Origin: Anisodus tanguticus
Lineage: Eukaryota > Streptophyta > Magnoliopsida > Solanales > Solanaceae
Assembly: GCA_034509755.1 (NCBI GenBank)
Contig: CM067557.1
Coordinates: 42,776,001-42,840,000 of the forward strand
Direction of reading: 5' to 3'
Length of the DNA stretch: 64,000 bases
Shown: in pieces, positions 48,446-61,345 of the stretch
How the letters are laid out: each line of letters starts with the position of its first letter
How positions within the stretch are numbered: position 1 is the first letter of the stretch
Notes under the pieces: generated by a model
What the model was told of the DNA's origin: nothing
Database searches by the model: none
The model's input: the letters and a program-made list of their open reading frames with translations, nothing else
Program-made: the position numbers and the translations under genes

Positions 48446-51400
48446 GCCATCATAGCGGGCGGTCTTCGTACACTGAGATTGTCCCTAAAATCTTCAAAGA
48501 GCACTGACGGAAGACCTTTGGTAAAGATGTCTGCAATTTGATACATGGAAGGGACATGACAGACGCGTACTTGACCACGAGCTACCTTTTCGCGAACAAA
48601 GTGAATATCCATCTCGATGTGTTTAATGCGTTGGTGTTGAACCGGATTACCAGACAGGTAGATGACATTAATATTATCACAATAAACAAATGTAGCTTTC
48701 TAAATAGGACAATGAAGCTCTAAAAGAAGATTACGTAACCAACAGGATTCAGAGACCACATTGGCTACCCCTCGATACTCGGCCTCTGCACTAGAGCGAG
48801 ACAATGTAGACTGACGCTTCGTAGACCATGAGACCAAGTTATTACCAAGAAACATACAATAGCCGGACGTGGAACGTCTGGTATCTGGACAACCACCCCA
48901 ATCAACATCAGTATACGAGACAAGTGTAGATGTCGATGAATGATATAAATGTAAGCCATAGTCAAGTGTCCCCTGGATGTATCGAAAAATGCGTTTGAGC
49001 GCATTCATGTGCTCAACCCTAGGATCATGCATAAACAAGCACACCTGTTGTACGACATACGTAATATCTGGTCTCATAAAAGTAAGATACTATAGAGCCT
49101 CTGTAAGACTGCGATAGCGAGTCGGATCCTCGTACGGTGAGCCAGTCGCAGCACCCAACTTGGGCTTAGTATCAATAGGAGTGAAAGTAGACTTGCAAGA
49201 GGACATACTAGCTCGCTCAATGATCTCAGCAGCATACTTTCGTTGTGATAAGAACAACCCACCTTCATGACGAGAGACAAAATCCCCAAAAAATAACTCA
49301 AGGACTCCAAGTTTTTAATAACAAACTCAAAACTGAGCATTGTTATGATAGACTTTAGCAAAGCATCAGAAGAGGCAGTCAAGATAATATCATTAACATA
49401 TAATAGTATATAATCCAGGGAAGGATCATCAACATATAATAATATATAAGCAAGGGAAGGACCACGACGATATATGAACAATGAATTATCAGACATACTG
49501 TGTGAAAACCCAATAGATGAAACATAGTCTGCAAACCACTTATACCAAGCCCGTGGGGTCTTCTTAAGCCTATACAAGGACTTCTTCAATAAACAGACAT
49601 GATGAGGATATTTGGGGTCTCGAAAACCCAAGGGCTGATGCATGTAAACGGTCTCTTTAAGATCACCATGTAAGAAAATATTCTTCACATCTAACTGATG
49701 GATGGGCCAAGCTTTCAAAAGAGTTAGACTGAGAACAATGCGAATAGTAGTCGATTTGACCACCAGACTAAACGTCTCACCACAATTCACGCCAACCTGT
49801 TGAGTCTTACCATCACCTACAAGACGAGCCTTATGCCTTGCAAAAGAGCCGTAAGAATTATCCTTATGAGTAAAAATTCACATAGACCGAATAATAATAA
49901 CACTAGAAGGACGGGGTACCAACTCCCACGTCTTATTTACAATAAGAGCATCGTATTCGTCGATCATAGCCAATTTTCAATTCGGGTCATTTAAGGCGGA
50001 CACTAGGTTACGGGGTAGAGGAGATTTAAGAACATTAGAATTTAATTTAAAATATCTTTTCGGTTTAAAAATATCCCATTGACTACGAGTGACCGGTCGG
50101 TGACTCGGGGGAGAACTGGGTGAATGTTGGGAAATATCAGGACATGTGACGGACTGGCCAGCAGGTAGTGGGCCTGCTGGCCTAATACTGGAACTGGGAC
50201 TGACATCGGAAACAAAAACTAGGGCAGAACTGGGCTGGATAGGCGGCCCCGATTCTTGGCCCAATAACTTGTAGGCTAGATCGCGACGGTATTGGTGGAC
50301 CAGCGGGCAGTGGGCCTGCTGGTGGACCAACGGGCAGTGGGCCCGCTGGTGGATTTTGGGTGCGGGACATGTCTGATAAATGGTGGATAATATATGGGGA
50401 GACATCGTCATCTAAAAATTATACGAACTAGGCCCGAGACTATTGACCTTTGCAAACGGAAATTGAGTTTAATCGAAATTAACATGGCGACTAATGATGA
50501 TTTTATTATACGACAAATCAAAACACTTGTAACCACGATTAAAAGAGTGATAACCCAAAAACACACAAGGAGTAGAACGGGCTTGAAGTTTGTTAATTGT
50601 AGTTGACGGAAAGAGCGAATAACATAAGCACACAAAGACCCTAGGATGTGAATACGAATGAGTCTTATTATATAAGATTTGGAGATGGGAGGAATATGTC
50701 AAACCTTTGGTAGAAAGTATGTTAAGAAGATAAGTAGTCATTTGTAGAGCATGATGCCAAAAAGAAGGGGGGTACGGAAGCATGAACCATTAGAGTTCGG
50801 ACAATATTATTAATGGTACGAATTTTTCGTTCGGCTTTCCCATTTTGTGAAGACGTATGAGGACAAGAAAAATAAAAAACAATGCCATTATTTGCACAAA
50901 ATTCTCGTTCGAATTGGGTACGGATGAATGTTCTAAATTTTAAAAAGGTGGGAAAAACTTGAGATTTTTTCGCTAACGGAAAAGTCCATAAAAAATTAGA
51001 ATAATCATCCAAAAATAGAACATAATAACGATGGCCCACAGAACTTAAAACTGGAGATGTCCATAAGTTGCTATGAATAATATCAAATAGCATTAAAGTA
51101 TGAGAAGGAGAGTCTACAAACAGCAATCTAACAAGTTTTTATAGTGGACAAGATTGACAAATTGGAGTATTATGCGTACCCTTACAAGAAATAAAATTGC
51201 TTTTATGTAAGGAAGAAACAATAGACGACCCAGGGTGACCCAAACGTGCATGTCATAAGGAAGGAGCGAGAGCTGCAAAAGTAGATGGCAAGGCATGACA
51301 TGAGAGACCAGATGTGGGCGTGATAGGATAAAGATCTCCCCTACTATCATATCTCATGAGAGGAATCCCCGTTTTGAAATCCTTCACAGAAACCCCAAAA

Positions 51401-52777
51401 GGATCAAAATTAACAAAAACTCAATTATCAGTGGTGAATTTACGGACATACACCAAATTTTTAATTAAGTGAGGGGCATGAAGAGATTTTTACAAGACAA
51501 GAGGTGGATGAGGGGGAGATAAAGTTTTACGACCGTAACCACGAACTGGAATTGAATTACCATTACCAATAATAATGTCACGATTGTTGCTCAAATTGGA
51601 ATAAGACGATAGAGTACCTTGATCGGACGTCATGTGGGTAGTGGCACCGGTGTCCATGTACCAATTCGGGTCTTGGGGATTTAATCCAAGAGTGTGTATC
51701 ACGGCTTCAATGTCGGTAGGGGTGGGCCCCGCTGCATGGTGGGCCTGGTGGAGCCGAGGCCCAAGCACGCCTGCTTGCTGCCCAGGCCCATAAGTGCCTC
51801 TCGGGTTCCACTGTGGACCTGAATAACTGGGCCTGCTTGATGGCGAAAAGTGGACCCAGTTCGGGTTGGCACCATATGACGGAAAATAAGGGTTATTGGG
51901 CCCAGGCCCACTGGCCCAGTTCCACGGCCATGGGCCCTAGGGCTGTGGCCAGTTGACTTGCGGCCCACTACCCCGGGCCCATTTCCACCCCGTTGTTGCC
52001 ACATCGGTTGCCGCCATAATTTTTTCCATTATTTTTGCGATTGTGACCCTTTTTTTCACCACCAGTGTAATGATTTTTGCCGTAATTATTGGAGACCGGT
52101 GTAGAAAAGGAGGAATTGGTCACCATGACGGCAGAAGGGCCCCTAATGGCCGCTTTCTTAGCCAAGCCTGCTTCTTCGAGCGTGAGCATGAAACGGGCCT
52201 AATAAAACTACAGAAGAGGACTGCTCTGTCGAAGAAGCGTACCGATGCCACTATAGGCCTCAAATAGACCTGCAATCATCTGAAGGACAAGACGATCGTT
52301 GGTAACTGGCGCACCAACGTTGCGGAGTTGGTCCGCCAATTCTTTCAACCTTTTGCGGTATGTTGAGACGTTGGGGAAGTCTTCCATATTGACGTGGGAG
52401 AATTCCTGCTCAAGGGTAACATCACGAGAATTTTAATTATCTTGGAATATATCACGTACTCCATTCCATGCATCCATCGCCGTAGCGTCGGGTTCGATAA
52501 TCATTTGCAACAGGTCAGTAGAAATAGTGGAGTAAATCCACTGAAGAACGGTAGCATCAAGGGTTTTCCATAACTTAGGATCATCCTCGGGTTTGGGCAC
52601 CTCCGTATCCGCAGGCGCCGCGGGGATAATGTGATGAAGGACTTGATGCGATCGTGCGTGAACTTTGAACAGTTCGACCCACGTTGCGTATTGGACGTTT
52701 TCTATATTAAGAATGATAGGGATGTGATTCTTGATGTTAGAAACAGTAAGGGCAGGGTGAAATGTGTTCTTAGCCAT
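48446..52777 (-). pseudogene. Broken gag-pol of Copia copy B
   Basis: Gag starts at about 52777 (MAKNTFHPALTVSN) and runs to about 51980, ending with a Gly/Lys/Asn-rich tail after LTLEEAGLAKKAA. Protease keeps YMDTGATTHMTSDQG near 51655. Integrase is at about 51350-50480 (DIIHSNLWTSPVLSSVGHRY, SSQNGKAERKIRTINN). Reverse transcriptase is at 49790-49080 and includes a 12-residue duplication over the YVDD site. RNase H is at 49077-48440 (SSAEAEYRGVANVVSES, MDIHFVREKVARGQV). Several stops and frame changes separate the pieces. Confidence 0.9.
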
Positions 52778-52936
52778 AATCGCAACGCAAGACGTGATGT
52801 AGGGATTGGGAAGAAAAAAATTGGGAAGAGATGAGGTACCACCGGGCAGGAAAACTGAGAAGAGAGGCTCGAAACTTGATGCAAAAAGTGGACGAAAAAT
52901 TTGGGAGATAATTTGCGACCTAGACTTCTGATACCA

Positions 52937-53248
52937 TGAAAGAAATAATCTCTTGATTATTTTCATTAATGAAAGAGTATATATACAATTTACAATTTTC
53001 CATAATTGGAAAATCCTATTCCTATTCTACTCCCAAAACCCTATTCTAGTTGTACAAGAATCCTATAATTATGGTAAGTGTACAATACTAATTTAATACA
53101 ATATTTTACACTAATTAAACTTACCAAAAACCGTGATATACACGGTTTGTATACCGTGTATACCACGGTTTCACATATGGTAATTTACCTTGTGAAACGG
53201 TGATGTACATGGTATACAAATCCATGTATATCACAGGTATAACTAACA
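52937..53248 (-). repeat. 5' LTR, Copia copy B
   Basis: 312 bp, beginning TGTTAGTTATACC on the minus strand. Same inverted-repeat block (53131-53240) as the partner and the same TATATATAC-type core promoter. Confidence 0.93.
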
Positions 53249-53253
53249 GAGTT

Positions 53254-55833
53254 GACAAATAAAAATATTTCCAGATGCATTTCTTTATCAAGTGTATATG
53301 AATAACATTATAACTTATAAATATATGTGGAGACTGATTAATCAAAATTCGCAAGGGAAAATCTCACTTGGAGGATAAAACGCTCCTTATAAAACCTAAA
53401 TTCAATCTACTTATACGGCTACCAACATCATAAAAAACAACTGATTATATGACTTGATTAAACCAACAAATAAATATAATTCGCGTTGTTAATATCGATT
53501 TTGCATAAGCAGTAAATATTAATTAATCACGCTGAAAATATATGCAGGGGCCAAGATCAATCATTAAAGGCCAAAACCATCATTGTTCGAATCTCTAAAC
53601 GTAACATCTATAGTTGTTCGCCGTTAATTATTTCCGTGATTTAATTGATTTGCAATTTTATCAAGATCGTCTAAATCAAGAAAAAGAAATCATTGGAAAC
53701 TAAATAAATGTCAAAACAGTAACAAAAAACAGAATTAGAAAAAAATGAATTTTCTTGGAGCTTCTTTCGAAAACGAAATATGAAACTTTGAGTCTCGTTT
53801 ACCTTATTCACGCATTTACGTGTAATATTTTTAAGCTGGATATAGATAAAAGTTCTTTTACAGTGATATTTTATACAAAAAAAAACTATGGAAAAGATAA
53901 CGTTGTAGAAATAAAAAGAAAATTGAGTTTGGGGGAAGGGTGTTAGTTGATACCCCTTCGTGGGAGAATTTCTGCATAGATTGGTAATTTATTTCTTTAA
54001 ATTTTAAAACTTTTCAGTAAAAAAATTTAACTTCGCCGCTGAGGGAGAATGCAAAATAATTTGTTATGGAGGAACCATATCTTGTTGTGTAGTTGTGTTA
54101 GCAAAAGAAAAATAATTTAGTTATATCTTTCTTGTTAGGAAAGAAAGACTATAAAGTAAATATACTAGAAATAAGTATAGAGAGAAAATTTGATATAGTA
54201 TTCAATTTTTATTTGAGGTATAAATAAACTAAATTGTTTTCTATTTATAAAAGAAAAAAAGTTACTGCGAGGCTTTTTAGAAAGCTACTGCAAGGCTTTT
54301 CAGAAGTTACCGTCAAGCTGTCTGCTTGACCTACTTGCAAGTTGTTTGCTTGATTGAAAGCTTATATAATTTCAAGCTTATTTGATTGTAAGCTTATCTA
54401 ATTACAAGATTTTCAGAAAACTTTATATTTGAATGAACATTTACCATACGGGTGTATTTATAACCATTCTTTTCTAATGAATGATTCAATGCATGCAATA
54501 AGGGTGTGAATTTCCAGGAAAATAGCTTACAAATGGCAAGAAAGAGGGATGAGCGGAGTGTGTTACTAACATTAAAAAGGTAATTAAAAGTTTGGTCGGA
54601 TTTAACACGGAATTAAGACCATAAATTGACCCTCTGCCCGACCATATGTTTTATTCACCAGACAAATGGACCACGTTTTGCTATTCCAATAAATAAAAAT
54701 AAAAACTTTCTAAAGGAAGAAAATGATAGATTAAACTTTCCAGAAGTTTTGTTAAACATTCCTATTACTTTCCAATTATGACGACTCAAATGATTAAAGC
54801 CCACTTGACGTTTAATTAGCTTAAAAAAAATACAATTCGTTATCTTCTGGAATCCAATGATGTTATAATGGAGTCACAATTAACTAGCCGTTTATGTGCA
54901 AATGCCTATTGCGTATTTACTGAATTCATGTAAATATTGAGAAAATATATGTGTTATATATTTAGTAACGTTAATATGACTTGGATGATTCATATTTCAG
55001 AGTCAGGCGTCGATGAGCATATTGAACTATTCATATAGCTGAGAGCCTTCATAGTCCAGGCATAACGACACAATTTTCTGGAACGTACTTTACTATTGAG
55101 CTAATAGCCCGTCGTGCGAACCTCCTCTTTGAGACCCGCTATGCCAAAAGCAAGAGAAATCTTATCCTCTCTTTTCTTTTTTCACCATCATGTCGCCACA
55201 TGAGGAGAATATGGAGATGCAAAAAGGTAGTTCTATCGGCTTATTCCTACCTAAAATAATAAGTTCATGAGCTTTGTCTTACTTAATGGTTGAGAAATGA
55301 AAGAAGACGTTCATCTCTAATTTAACTCAGACATAATTTGTAAATATCGCTTTCTTCTGGTTCCACGCTTGGTGTTGGTTAAATATGATAATATTTTTAG
55401 GGGTAAAAAATACAGTAAAAAATAAGTGGTCCATAACACCTTGGGCAAAATTTTGATTGGATTTTAATTGAGAAACGAGAAAATGTGGGGGATTTTAAAG
55501 AAGGGGGGTGGGGTGGTCCACAAAACGCATGGGGTTGGGCTGATTGATTATTTGAAGAAGGGTCCCTTACTATACTATTTGTTACCTATAATTAAAAAAC
55601 AAATACACATGGCCAGGAATATAGGTCAGGTTTGTCATGCTTTTGGGATCCTTGCAATTATTGAACTCATGCAGACTTTAATGATAAGAATGATAAGTAT
55701 TTCACATCTAAATGGAACTATATATAGATGGAATTACTGGAAAGGAAGTGGGGAGGGAAAAAATTATAAATGTGACATGGGATATCTATCCAAACTAGCC
55801 CGAGAAATTCAAAATTTAAATTTTATAGATATT
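53254..55833. other. Intergenic, no gene supported
   Basis: AT-rich. Around 54250-54420 short repeats of AAGCTTAT, GCAAGGCTTTT and CTTGCAAG occur with no clear termini. Around 55040-55180 there is a GC-richer patch (CCGTCGTGCGAACCTCC, GACCCGCTATGCCAAAAGC) that I could not assign. Confidence 0.4.
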
Positions 55834-55848
55834 AAAATATATAACGTC

Positions 55849-56742
55849 TTGTGCGACAAAAAGGTGCCACCAAAACTTAAAGGCAATTTCTATAGGGTGG
55901 TGGTTAGACCGACTATGTTGTATGGGGCGGAGTGTTGGCCACTCAAGACTTTGCACATACAAAAGATGAAAGTTGAGGAGATGAGGATGTTGAGATGGAT
56001 GTGTGGGCATACAAAGAGAGATATGATTAGAAATGATGATATCTGGAGAAAGTGAGAGTGGCCTCGGTGGATGATAAGATGCGGGAAGCGAGATTGAGAT
56101 GGTTCGGGCATGTGCAGAGGAGAGACACAGATGCCCCAGTGCGGAGGTGTGTGAGGTTGGTTATGGACGGGTTTAGGAGAGGTAGAAGTAGGCCAAAGAA
56201 GTATTGAGGAGAGATGATTAGACGGGATATGACGCATGTGCAACTTACTGAGGACATGACCTTAGATATGGGGTTGTGGAGGACACATATTAGGGTAGAA
56301 GAGTAGTATGTACTCGAGCGTAGTCCTACTTATGCTTACAAATTGATAGTTGTAGTGTTATTACTGTAGACCTGATTAGCCTATCACACTTATAGACACA
56401 TTATTGCTTTATAATCCACTATAGTTTGATTTCTGCTGTTATATGTTATTTAGTGTATTTTGTTTAGCTTATTTAGTTGTGTTAGCTACTGCTCCCTTTT
56501 GTTCGAATGCACTTTATACTGCTTTAATTTCTTATATGAGTCTGACCGTTTCTCTTGCTTTACTCTTTACTCTTGCTTTGTTTTGATTGCCTTGCTTGTG
56601 ATTATGCTTTTTCTTGAGCCGAGGGTCTCCCGGAAACAACCGTTCTACCTACCAAGGTGGAGGTAAGGTCTGTATACACTCTACCCTCCCCAGACCCCAC
56701 GGTGTGGGATTTCACTGGGTATGTTGTTGTTGTTGTTGTTGT
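55849..56742 (+). mobile_element. 5'-truncated RTE-type LINE
   Basis: Body of 894 bp with a perfect 15-bp target duplication AAAATATATAACGTC (55834-55848 and 56743-56757). It encodes the C-terminal end of an RTE reverse transcriptase (CDKKVPPKLKGNFYRVVVRP, MLYGAECWPLKT, MKVEEMRMLRWMCGHTKRD; then in another frame LRWFGHVQRRDTDAPVRRC and GRSRPKKY before a stop). A 3' untranslated region ends in GAGCCGAGGGTCTCCCGG, GGTAAGGTCTGTATACACTC and a TTG repeat. Non-autonomous. Confidence 0.92.
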
Positions 56743-56763
56743 AAAATATATAACGTCACTACT

Positions 56764-56872
56764 TGAGCCGAGGGTCTCTCGAAAATAGTCTCTCTATCTT
56801 TACGAGGTATGAATAAGGTGTACTTAGACTCTATCTTCCCCAAATTCCACTTATAAAATTACACCGGATATG
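56764..56872 (+). repeat. Second, older RTE/TS tail
   Basis: GAGCCGAGGGTCTCTCGAAA and diverged downstream tail sequence repeat the end of the preceding LINE. More mutated, and runs into a TA microsatellite. Confidence 0.75.
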
Positions 56873-56903
56873 CTATATATATATATATAGCAAACTTCTC
56901 AAG

Positions 56904-56907
<4 letters not shown>

Positions 56908-56979
<72 letters not shown>
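56908..56979. repeat. TA microsatellite
   Basis: About 36 uninterrupted TA units; a shorter TA run precedes it at 56872-56890. Confidence 0.95.
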
Positions 56980-56981
<2 letters not shown>

Positions 56982-57200
56982 ACCGTAATTATTAAGTTAT
57001 GTTGAATTCGTATTTTCCATGCTAGCTCCTCATTGACCATATATATATATATAATTGACCAGAATTATTAAGTTATGTTGAATTTGTATTTTCCATGCTA
57101 GCTCCTCCTTGACCATATATATATATATAATTGACCAGAATTATTAAGTTATGTTGAATTCGTATTTTCCATGCTAGCTCCTCCTTGACCACCTTTTCCC
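56979..57200 (+). repeat. 76-bp minisatellite, about 2.9 copies
   Basis: Units begin at 56979, 57055 and 57131 with TTGACCGTAATT or TTGACCAGAATT and contain TTTTCCATGCTAGCTCCTC and a short TA run. The last copy lacks the TA part. Confidence 0.92.
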
Positions 57201-57340
57201 TTCCCCATACAAAAAAAAGAGGGGGCAATTGAAAAGAGAAAAAAAAACTAATGGTCTCCTAAATTGGGTAGATCACAACATTTTGACAATGATAAGGGTG
57301 GATGATATATGATTTGTCTCTAATACTGGTTTGGTCAAGC

Positions 57341-57613
57341 CACTACAACAACAAAATCATTTGCAAATAATATTTTTTATTTTAATGTATTGGATGTTGT
57401 TGCCAAAATTACTTTTCGCAATAACAAAAAATGTTGCATGCCATTGTAATAACCTCTCATGAAAAAGTTTTCGCAACAACAGGTTGTTTTTTCGTTGCCA
57501 TTTGCGTTTTTTAGCAACAATATATTAAATTTTTATCGCCATTTATGTTTTTTAACAACAATATTTTTATTATTGCTAAAGTTTTGTTGGAAATTCTATA
57601 CTTTCTTGTAGTG
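57341..57613. mobile_element. CACTA-type MITE
   Basis: Starts CACTACAACAACAAAATC and ends TTCTTGTAGTG, with flanking AGC and AGT that could be a 3-bp duplication with one change. The body contains GCAACAAC and GTTGTTGC-type inverted repeats, typical of non-autonomous CACTA elements. Confidence 0.78.
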
Positions 57614-59846
57614 AGTCTTGTGTCAATCTATGTTGCTCATATCCTTCAAAATGTCGTTATATCCATGTCGAATCCTCCAAACAATATATTTTGTAGAGAA
57701 TCCAGCATAGATGAAACAACATTGTTTAAGAACTTGAGCAATATAAATGTCTATTGCTTAGATGTACACATTCAGTCGAGCTGAGTTGAGTTTAATTCAA
57801 ATTCGATATATTAGTGAGTTGGTTTTGATCAAGCTTCGTGCCTATTTATGTTGCTAGGATCCTCCAATTATCACTGCATTTGTGTTGGATTCGCCAAAAC
57901 ATATTTTAATTTTACGGAAGATCCAACACGAAAGTGACGACATTTTGTAAGAATCCAAGCAACATAGATACCTATTGCTTAGATATTGAACATATACGCT
58001 GATTCGAGCTAAGTTGAGTTTAATTCAAATTCGATTATTATTGAGTTAAACAGTCAGAGATAGTTATAGTACTAAACCAGGGTTAAGTTGAGATTAAACT
58101 CAGTAAAACTTCAGTATTGCAAACTTCAGATAGTTGTAGATCATAAGAAAAAGAAAAAAATTACGCCAAACTTATAATGTAGCTGACTAGCTCAACAGTC
58201 AGATTTCTGGCCGCAATTTAAGCAAAAGTGCAAGTTAGTTCATGAAATTAACTTTTAATTCAGATTTTCATGAGAGGCTTTTTAATTTGCCCCCTATAAG
58301 AGGGCAAAAGAATAGGGAGGCGCCTCCCTTTATTCCAATAAGTTAATTGCTATGTCTTATTAATTCTATTGAGAGTAGTTGTTTTATAAGAAAAAAAGAA
58401 AAGAAAAAGAGTAGATAAGGCCTAGGGGAAGGGGGGGGGGGGGTGTTTATATTATTATAGTTATGCAATGCTAACAATTTATGTTACATTAAGAACTTCA
58501 CACCTAATTGTTTTTAGATGTAATTAGCAATTTAAAATTAATCATTACCTAAGGTCATATATAATTTGAGAAAAATACTCGAACACAGAAAATAAAATGT
58601 ATTGTGATTGATTAATCATATAATAATCTTAGTGTTTCATTTGAATGAAAATGTCTAGAGGTCAAAAAAGGGGGAAGAAAATGCAATAATAGAAAGAACA
58701 ATAATGAGAGATTCTCATGATTAGTGAAATCTTTTCCTCAATGATTTTCAATGTGGTAATTCAAAACAAAAAATGTAAAAGAAAAACAGAAATACGAAAT
58801 TAAATGGAGAAGGGCTTGTCACGTGAGTGACGCATGCAATAATTAGGTAAAGAAAAATTTACACCTAGAGATGACATACATAACAAAGGGTAGAAATAAT
58901 TTTTATGTACTGAAATATTTAAGATGTGGCCCATATTGAGAGTTGTGATGGGGATAGCTGCATCATCCACAGCAGACAAATTCCTTACTAGTAATCATTT
59001 GTATACTAGATCTTTAATCTCTACTACTTAGAATTGTAATGGAATAGATAAAATCAATCTCGGATTCAAGCTATAGAGTATAAAGAAAATTTTAATAGAG
59101 AGTACTTTTTTTGATAGGTCGTATACGATGCAAATTTTAAATTAATTTGAACTTTAATACAATTATCAGATGTTGAATAAGAAAATTTTAAAATCTTTAC
59201 TCTCTTGCTATCCATCATTATCTAATACCCATTGGTACTAGGCAACCTATCAAAAGAGAAGAATAAGAAGAAGAATTAAAAAAAAAGGTTAAAACATTTG
59301 AGTACTAGTTTCTCATATTAAAATTTAGGTTTTAGATTGATACTCCAACACAGAAATAAAAGTAAAAGCATTGCCTATTTGTACCATATTATGTCATTAT
59401 GTTTTGGATCGCAGATATGTTAGTCATTTTTTCATTCTAATTTACGATGATATTATTTTCTTTCTATTTTGTTTTAAATCGAATAATCTCTTTTATATTT
59501 GAATATAATTTAACTAAAAACTTTAATAACTCATGAATTATTAGCACTTGAACTCGAAGAGGGTTCGATCATGAAACTTGCCACAGGCAAATCACATATC
59601 AAAATTAGACTGAAAAATTAGGGGTCTTGGAGGATGAGTTCAAGATTCAACTTATAGTTCATTCTTTTGGTGCCTAAATGGTAAAACTGTGAGCGTTCAA
59701 CTCCCCTATAAACTATTGTTGGAATATGCTACTTTATTACAAGGAGATGATCAAATCAATCAGAAGGTTTGAGATTTAAAGAAATATATTGGTTGGCCAT
59801 TTTGGGGAATGAATCTTTTTAGATGAGTGGAGGAGATTTGGGCTAA
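57614..59846. other. Intergenic, no gene seen
   Basis: AT-rich. Two similar stretches at about 57780-57830 and 58010-58060 share GAGTTTAATTCAAATTCGAT. A G-run lies at about 58430-58443. No coding signal. Confidence 0.45.
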
Positions 59847-61345
59847 GGGGTCGTTTGGTAGAGAAAATAATGTTGGAAATTTGCCTTTGGCGGGGAGATG
59901 CGTCCACCCATCTTTGATGAATTAAACACTAGTGTTCCGCATGTTGGAGACCTTGTCTCTTCGCACATGCATGATCTACGAAGTGAGTAGATGACCGTAG
60001 GGCCAAGAATCGTCAAATTTCGTTGAGAAATGAAAGAGATATTGGTCCACGAAGTAAGTTGTTTGAGGCATGGAAATGTGGTGTGGGACAAATCTACCAA
60101 ATCGGTAGGAATAGGAAGAATTGCTCTCTATATAAGTCTCTAATTGGTAAAGGGTTTGGGACCCCAAGTGGTATCCCATGTGTTTAAAGGAGGGAAGACC
60201 TAGATGTGCTTGGGTTCATGGCTAAGCCCACACGCACGCCGCCGTCGCCCGTCCAGGTTCGGGTCACGGGTTATATTATCTTTTTGGACCAGAGAACTCT
60301 GCCAAATGTACAATTGGAGCATTAACAGCCCATTCTTGGGCAGCCTCTTTCAATGGTCATTAACAACCATTACTTGGCCTCCCTTAATGGCCATTACAGC
60401 CTTGTTTTTGGCAATTGGACAGCCCCTCTTCTATGCTATATATTGAGTTGTTGTTAGCTCAATTCGTGACTGCACAGATGACTGAATACACACTGGAAAA
60501 ACATGAAAAATAGACTGAAAACCAGTCACGAAAATAGCACAAAACAGTGAGTAAAACTGTGTGAAAAACAGTGACCAAACCCTCTCATATACACAAGATA
60601 TACACTACAGAGACACTATATACACAGAGACAAAAGAGAAGAGTAAAGAGAAACTCTTCCTTCCTATTCCATATCTTCAGCAAGTCGATTCATATTTGTT
60701 TTCTTCGCCAGGCTCAACCTATTGACTTTGTAGCGTTGAGATTAAAGTGTTGTTTTATCTTGAGAGACTATTGCCCGCTAACGTAAAAGCATATATACGG
60801 GGCAATCTTGTCTTAAGGACAGAGGGCAATCCCTCGACTCAACACACAATGTTGTAACCATCCAGATTTAGTTGTTTCTTGATTTCAGGTTATCAAGATT
60901 CAAGACACAACAAGCTTGCGGCAGTTTTGAAGATTGGCCTATTTGTTCAACAAGTTTCAATTTCTGAATATTGAATATTTGTTCACCCTTTAGAACACTT
61001 GTAATAGTTATTTACTTTCCGTACTGCTTTATAATGTACAATAGAGTACCAAGCTTCGGTATTATTTAATCTTTTTCTCTTATTTGGTAGTGTTTTCAAT
61101 CTATTTCATTCAATACTATTTTTATATATAGTAAACCATGGTAATAACAATAATGCACCCTATTCAGTACTAATCCTGTTTTAATACACTCTATTCATTT
61201 AATACGACCAACCAAACATTTGATAAAAAATAATGACAACATAAATAACTAATCTCAATTACTGATTTCATGATTAATACTAATACACCCTACTCAATAG
61301 TCAATACTATACTTATACTGTTATACACCTTACCAAACAACCTCC
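59847..61345. mobile_element. Terminal-inverted-repeat MITE split by a solo LTR
   Basis: The left end GGGGTCGTTTGGTA (59847-59860) is inverted at the right as TACCAAACAACCTCC (61331-61345). Without the inserted LTR the element would be about 220 bp, non-coding and rich in AATAC and GTATTA motifs. The target duplication is not clear, so the superfamily is uncertain (PIF/Harbinger or hAT possible). Confidence 0.55.
59871..61149 (+). mobile_element. Solo LTR related to the Copia element in the glycosylase intron
   Basis: Begins TGTTGGAAATTTGCC like the minus-strand LTRs at 5964-7194 and 11436-12644. It shares GACGATTCTTGGCCCTACGG-type sequence, the TATATAAG box (60129-60136) and the late CCGTACTGCTTTATAA stretch. 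Left flank AATAA recurs at about 61149-61153 if one A was lost, fitting a 5-bp target duplication. No internal sequence is present, so LTR-LTR recombination has removed it. Confidence 0.7.

Larger units (their letters stand above)
48124..53248 (-). mobile_element. Complete Copia retrotransposon, copy B
   Basis: LTRs of 312 bp lie at 48124-48435 and 52937-53248. A perfect target duplication GAGTT flanks it (48119-48123 and 53249-53253). On the minus strand the primer-binding site TGGTATCAGAAG follows the 5' LTR at 52925-52936, and a G-run (48436-48445 as C on plus) precedes the 3' LTR. Gag, protease, integrase, reverse transcriptase and RNase H are all recognisable, but stops and frameshifts break the frame. 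Less decayed than copy A at 15312-20368. Confidence 0.95.

Noticed and set aside
55040..55180. GC-richer patch that looked like organelle DNA
   Set aside because: I could not tie it to any plastid or mitochondrial gene by reading alone; a search against organelle genomes would settle it.
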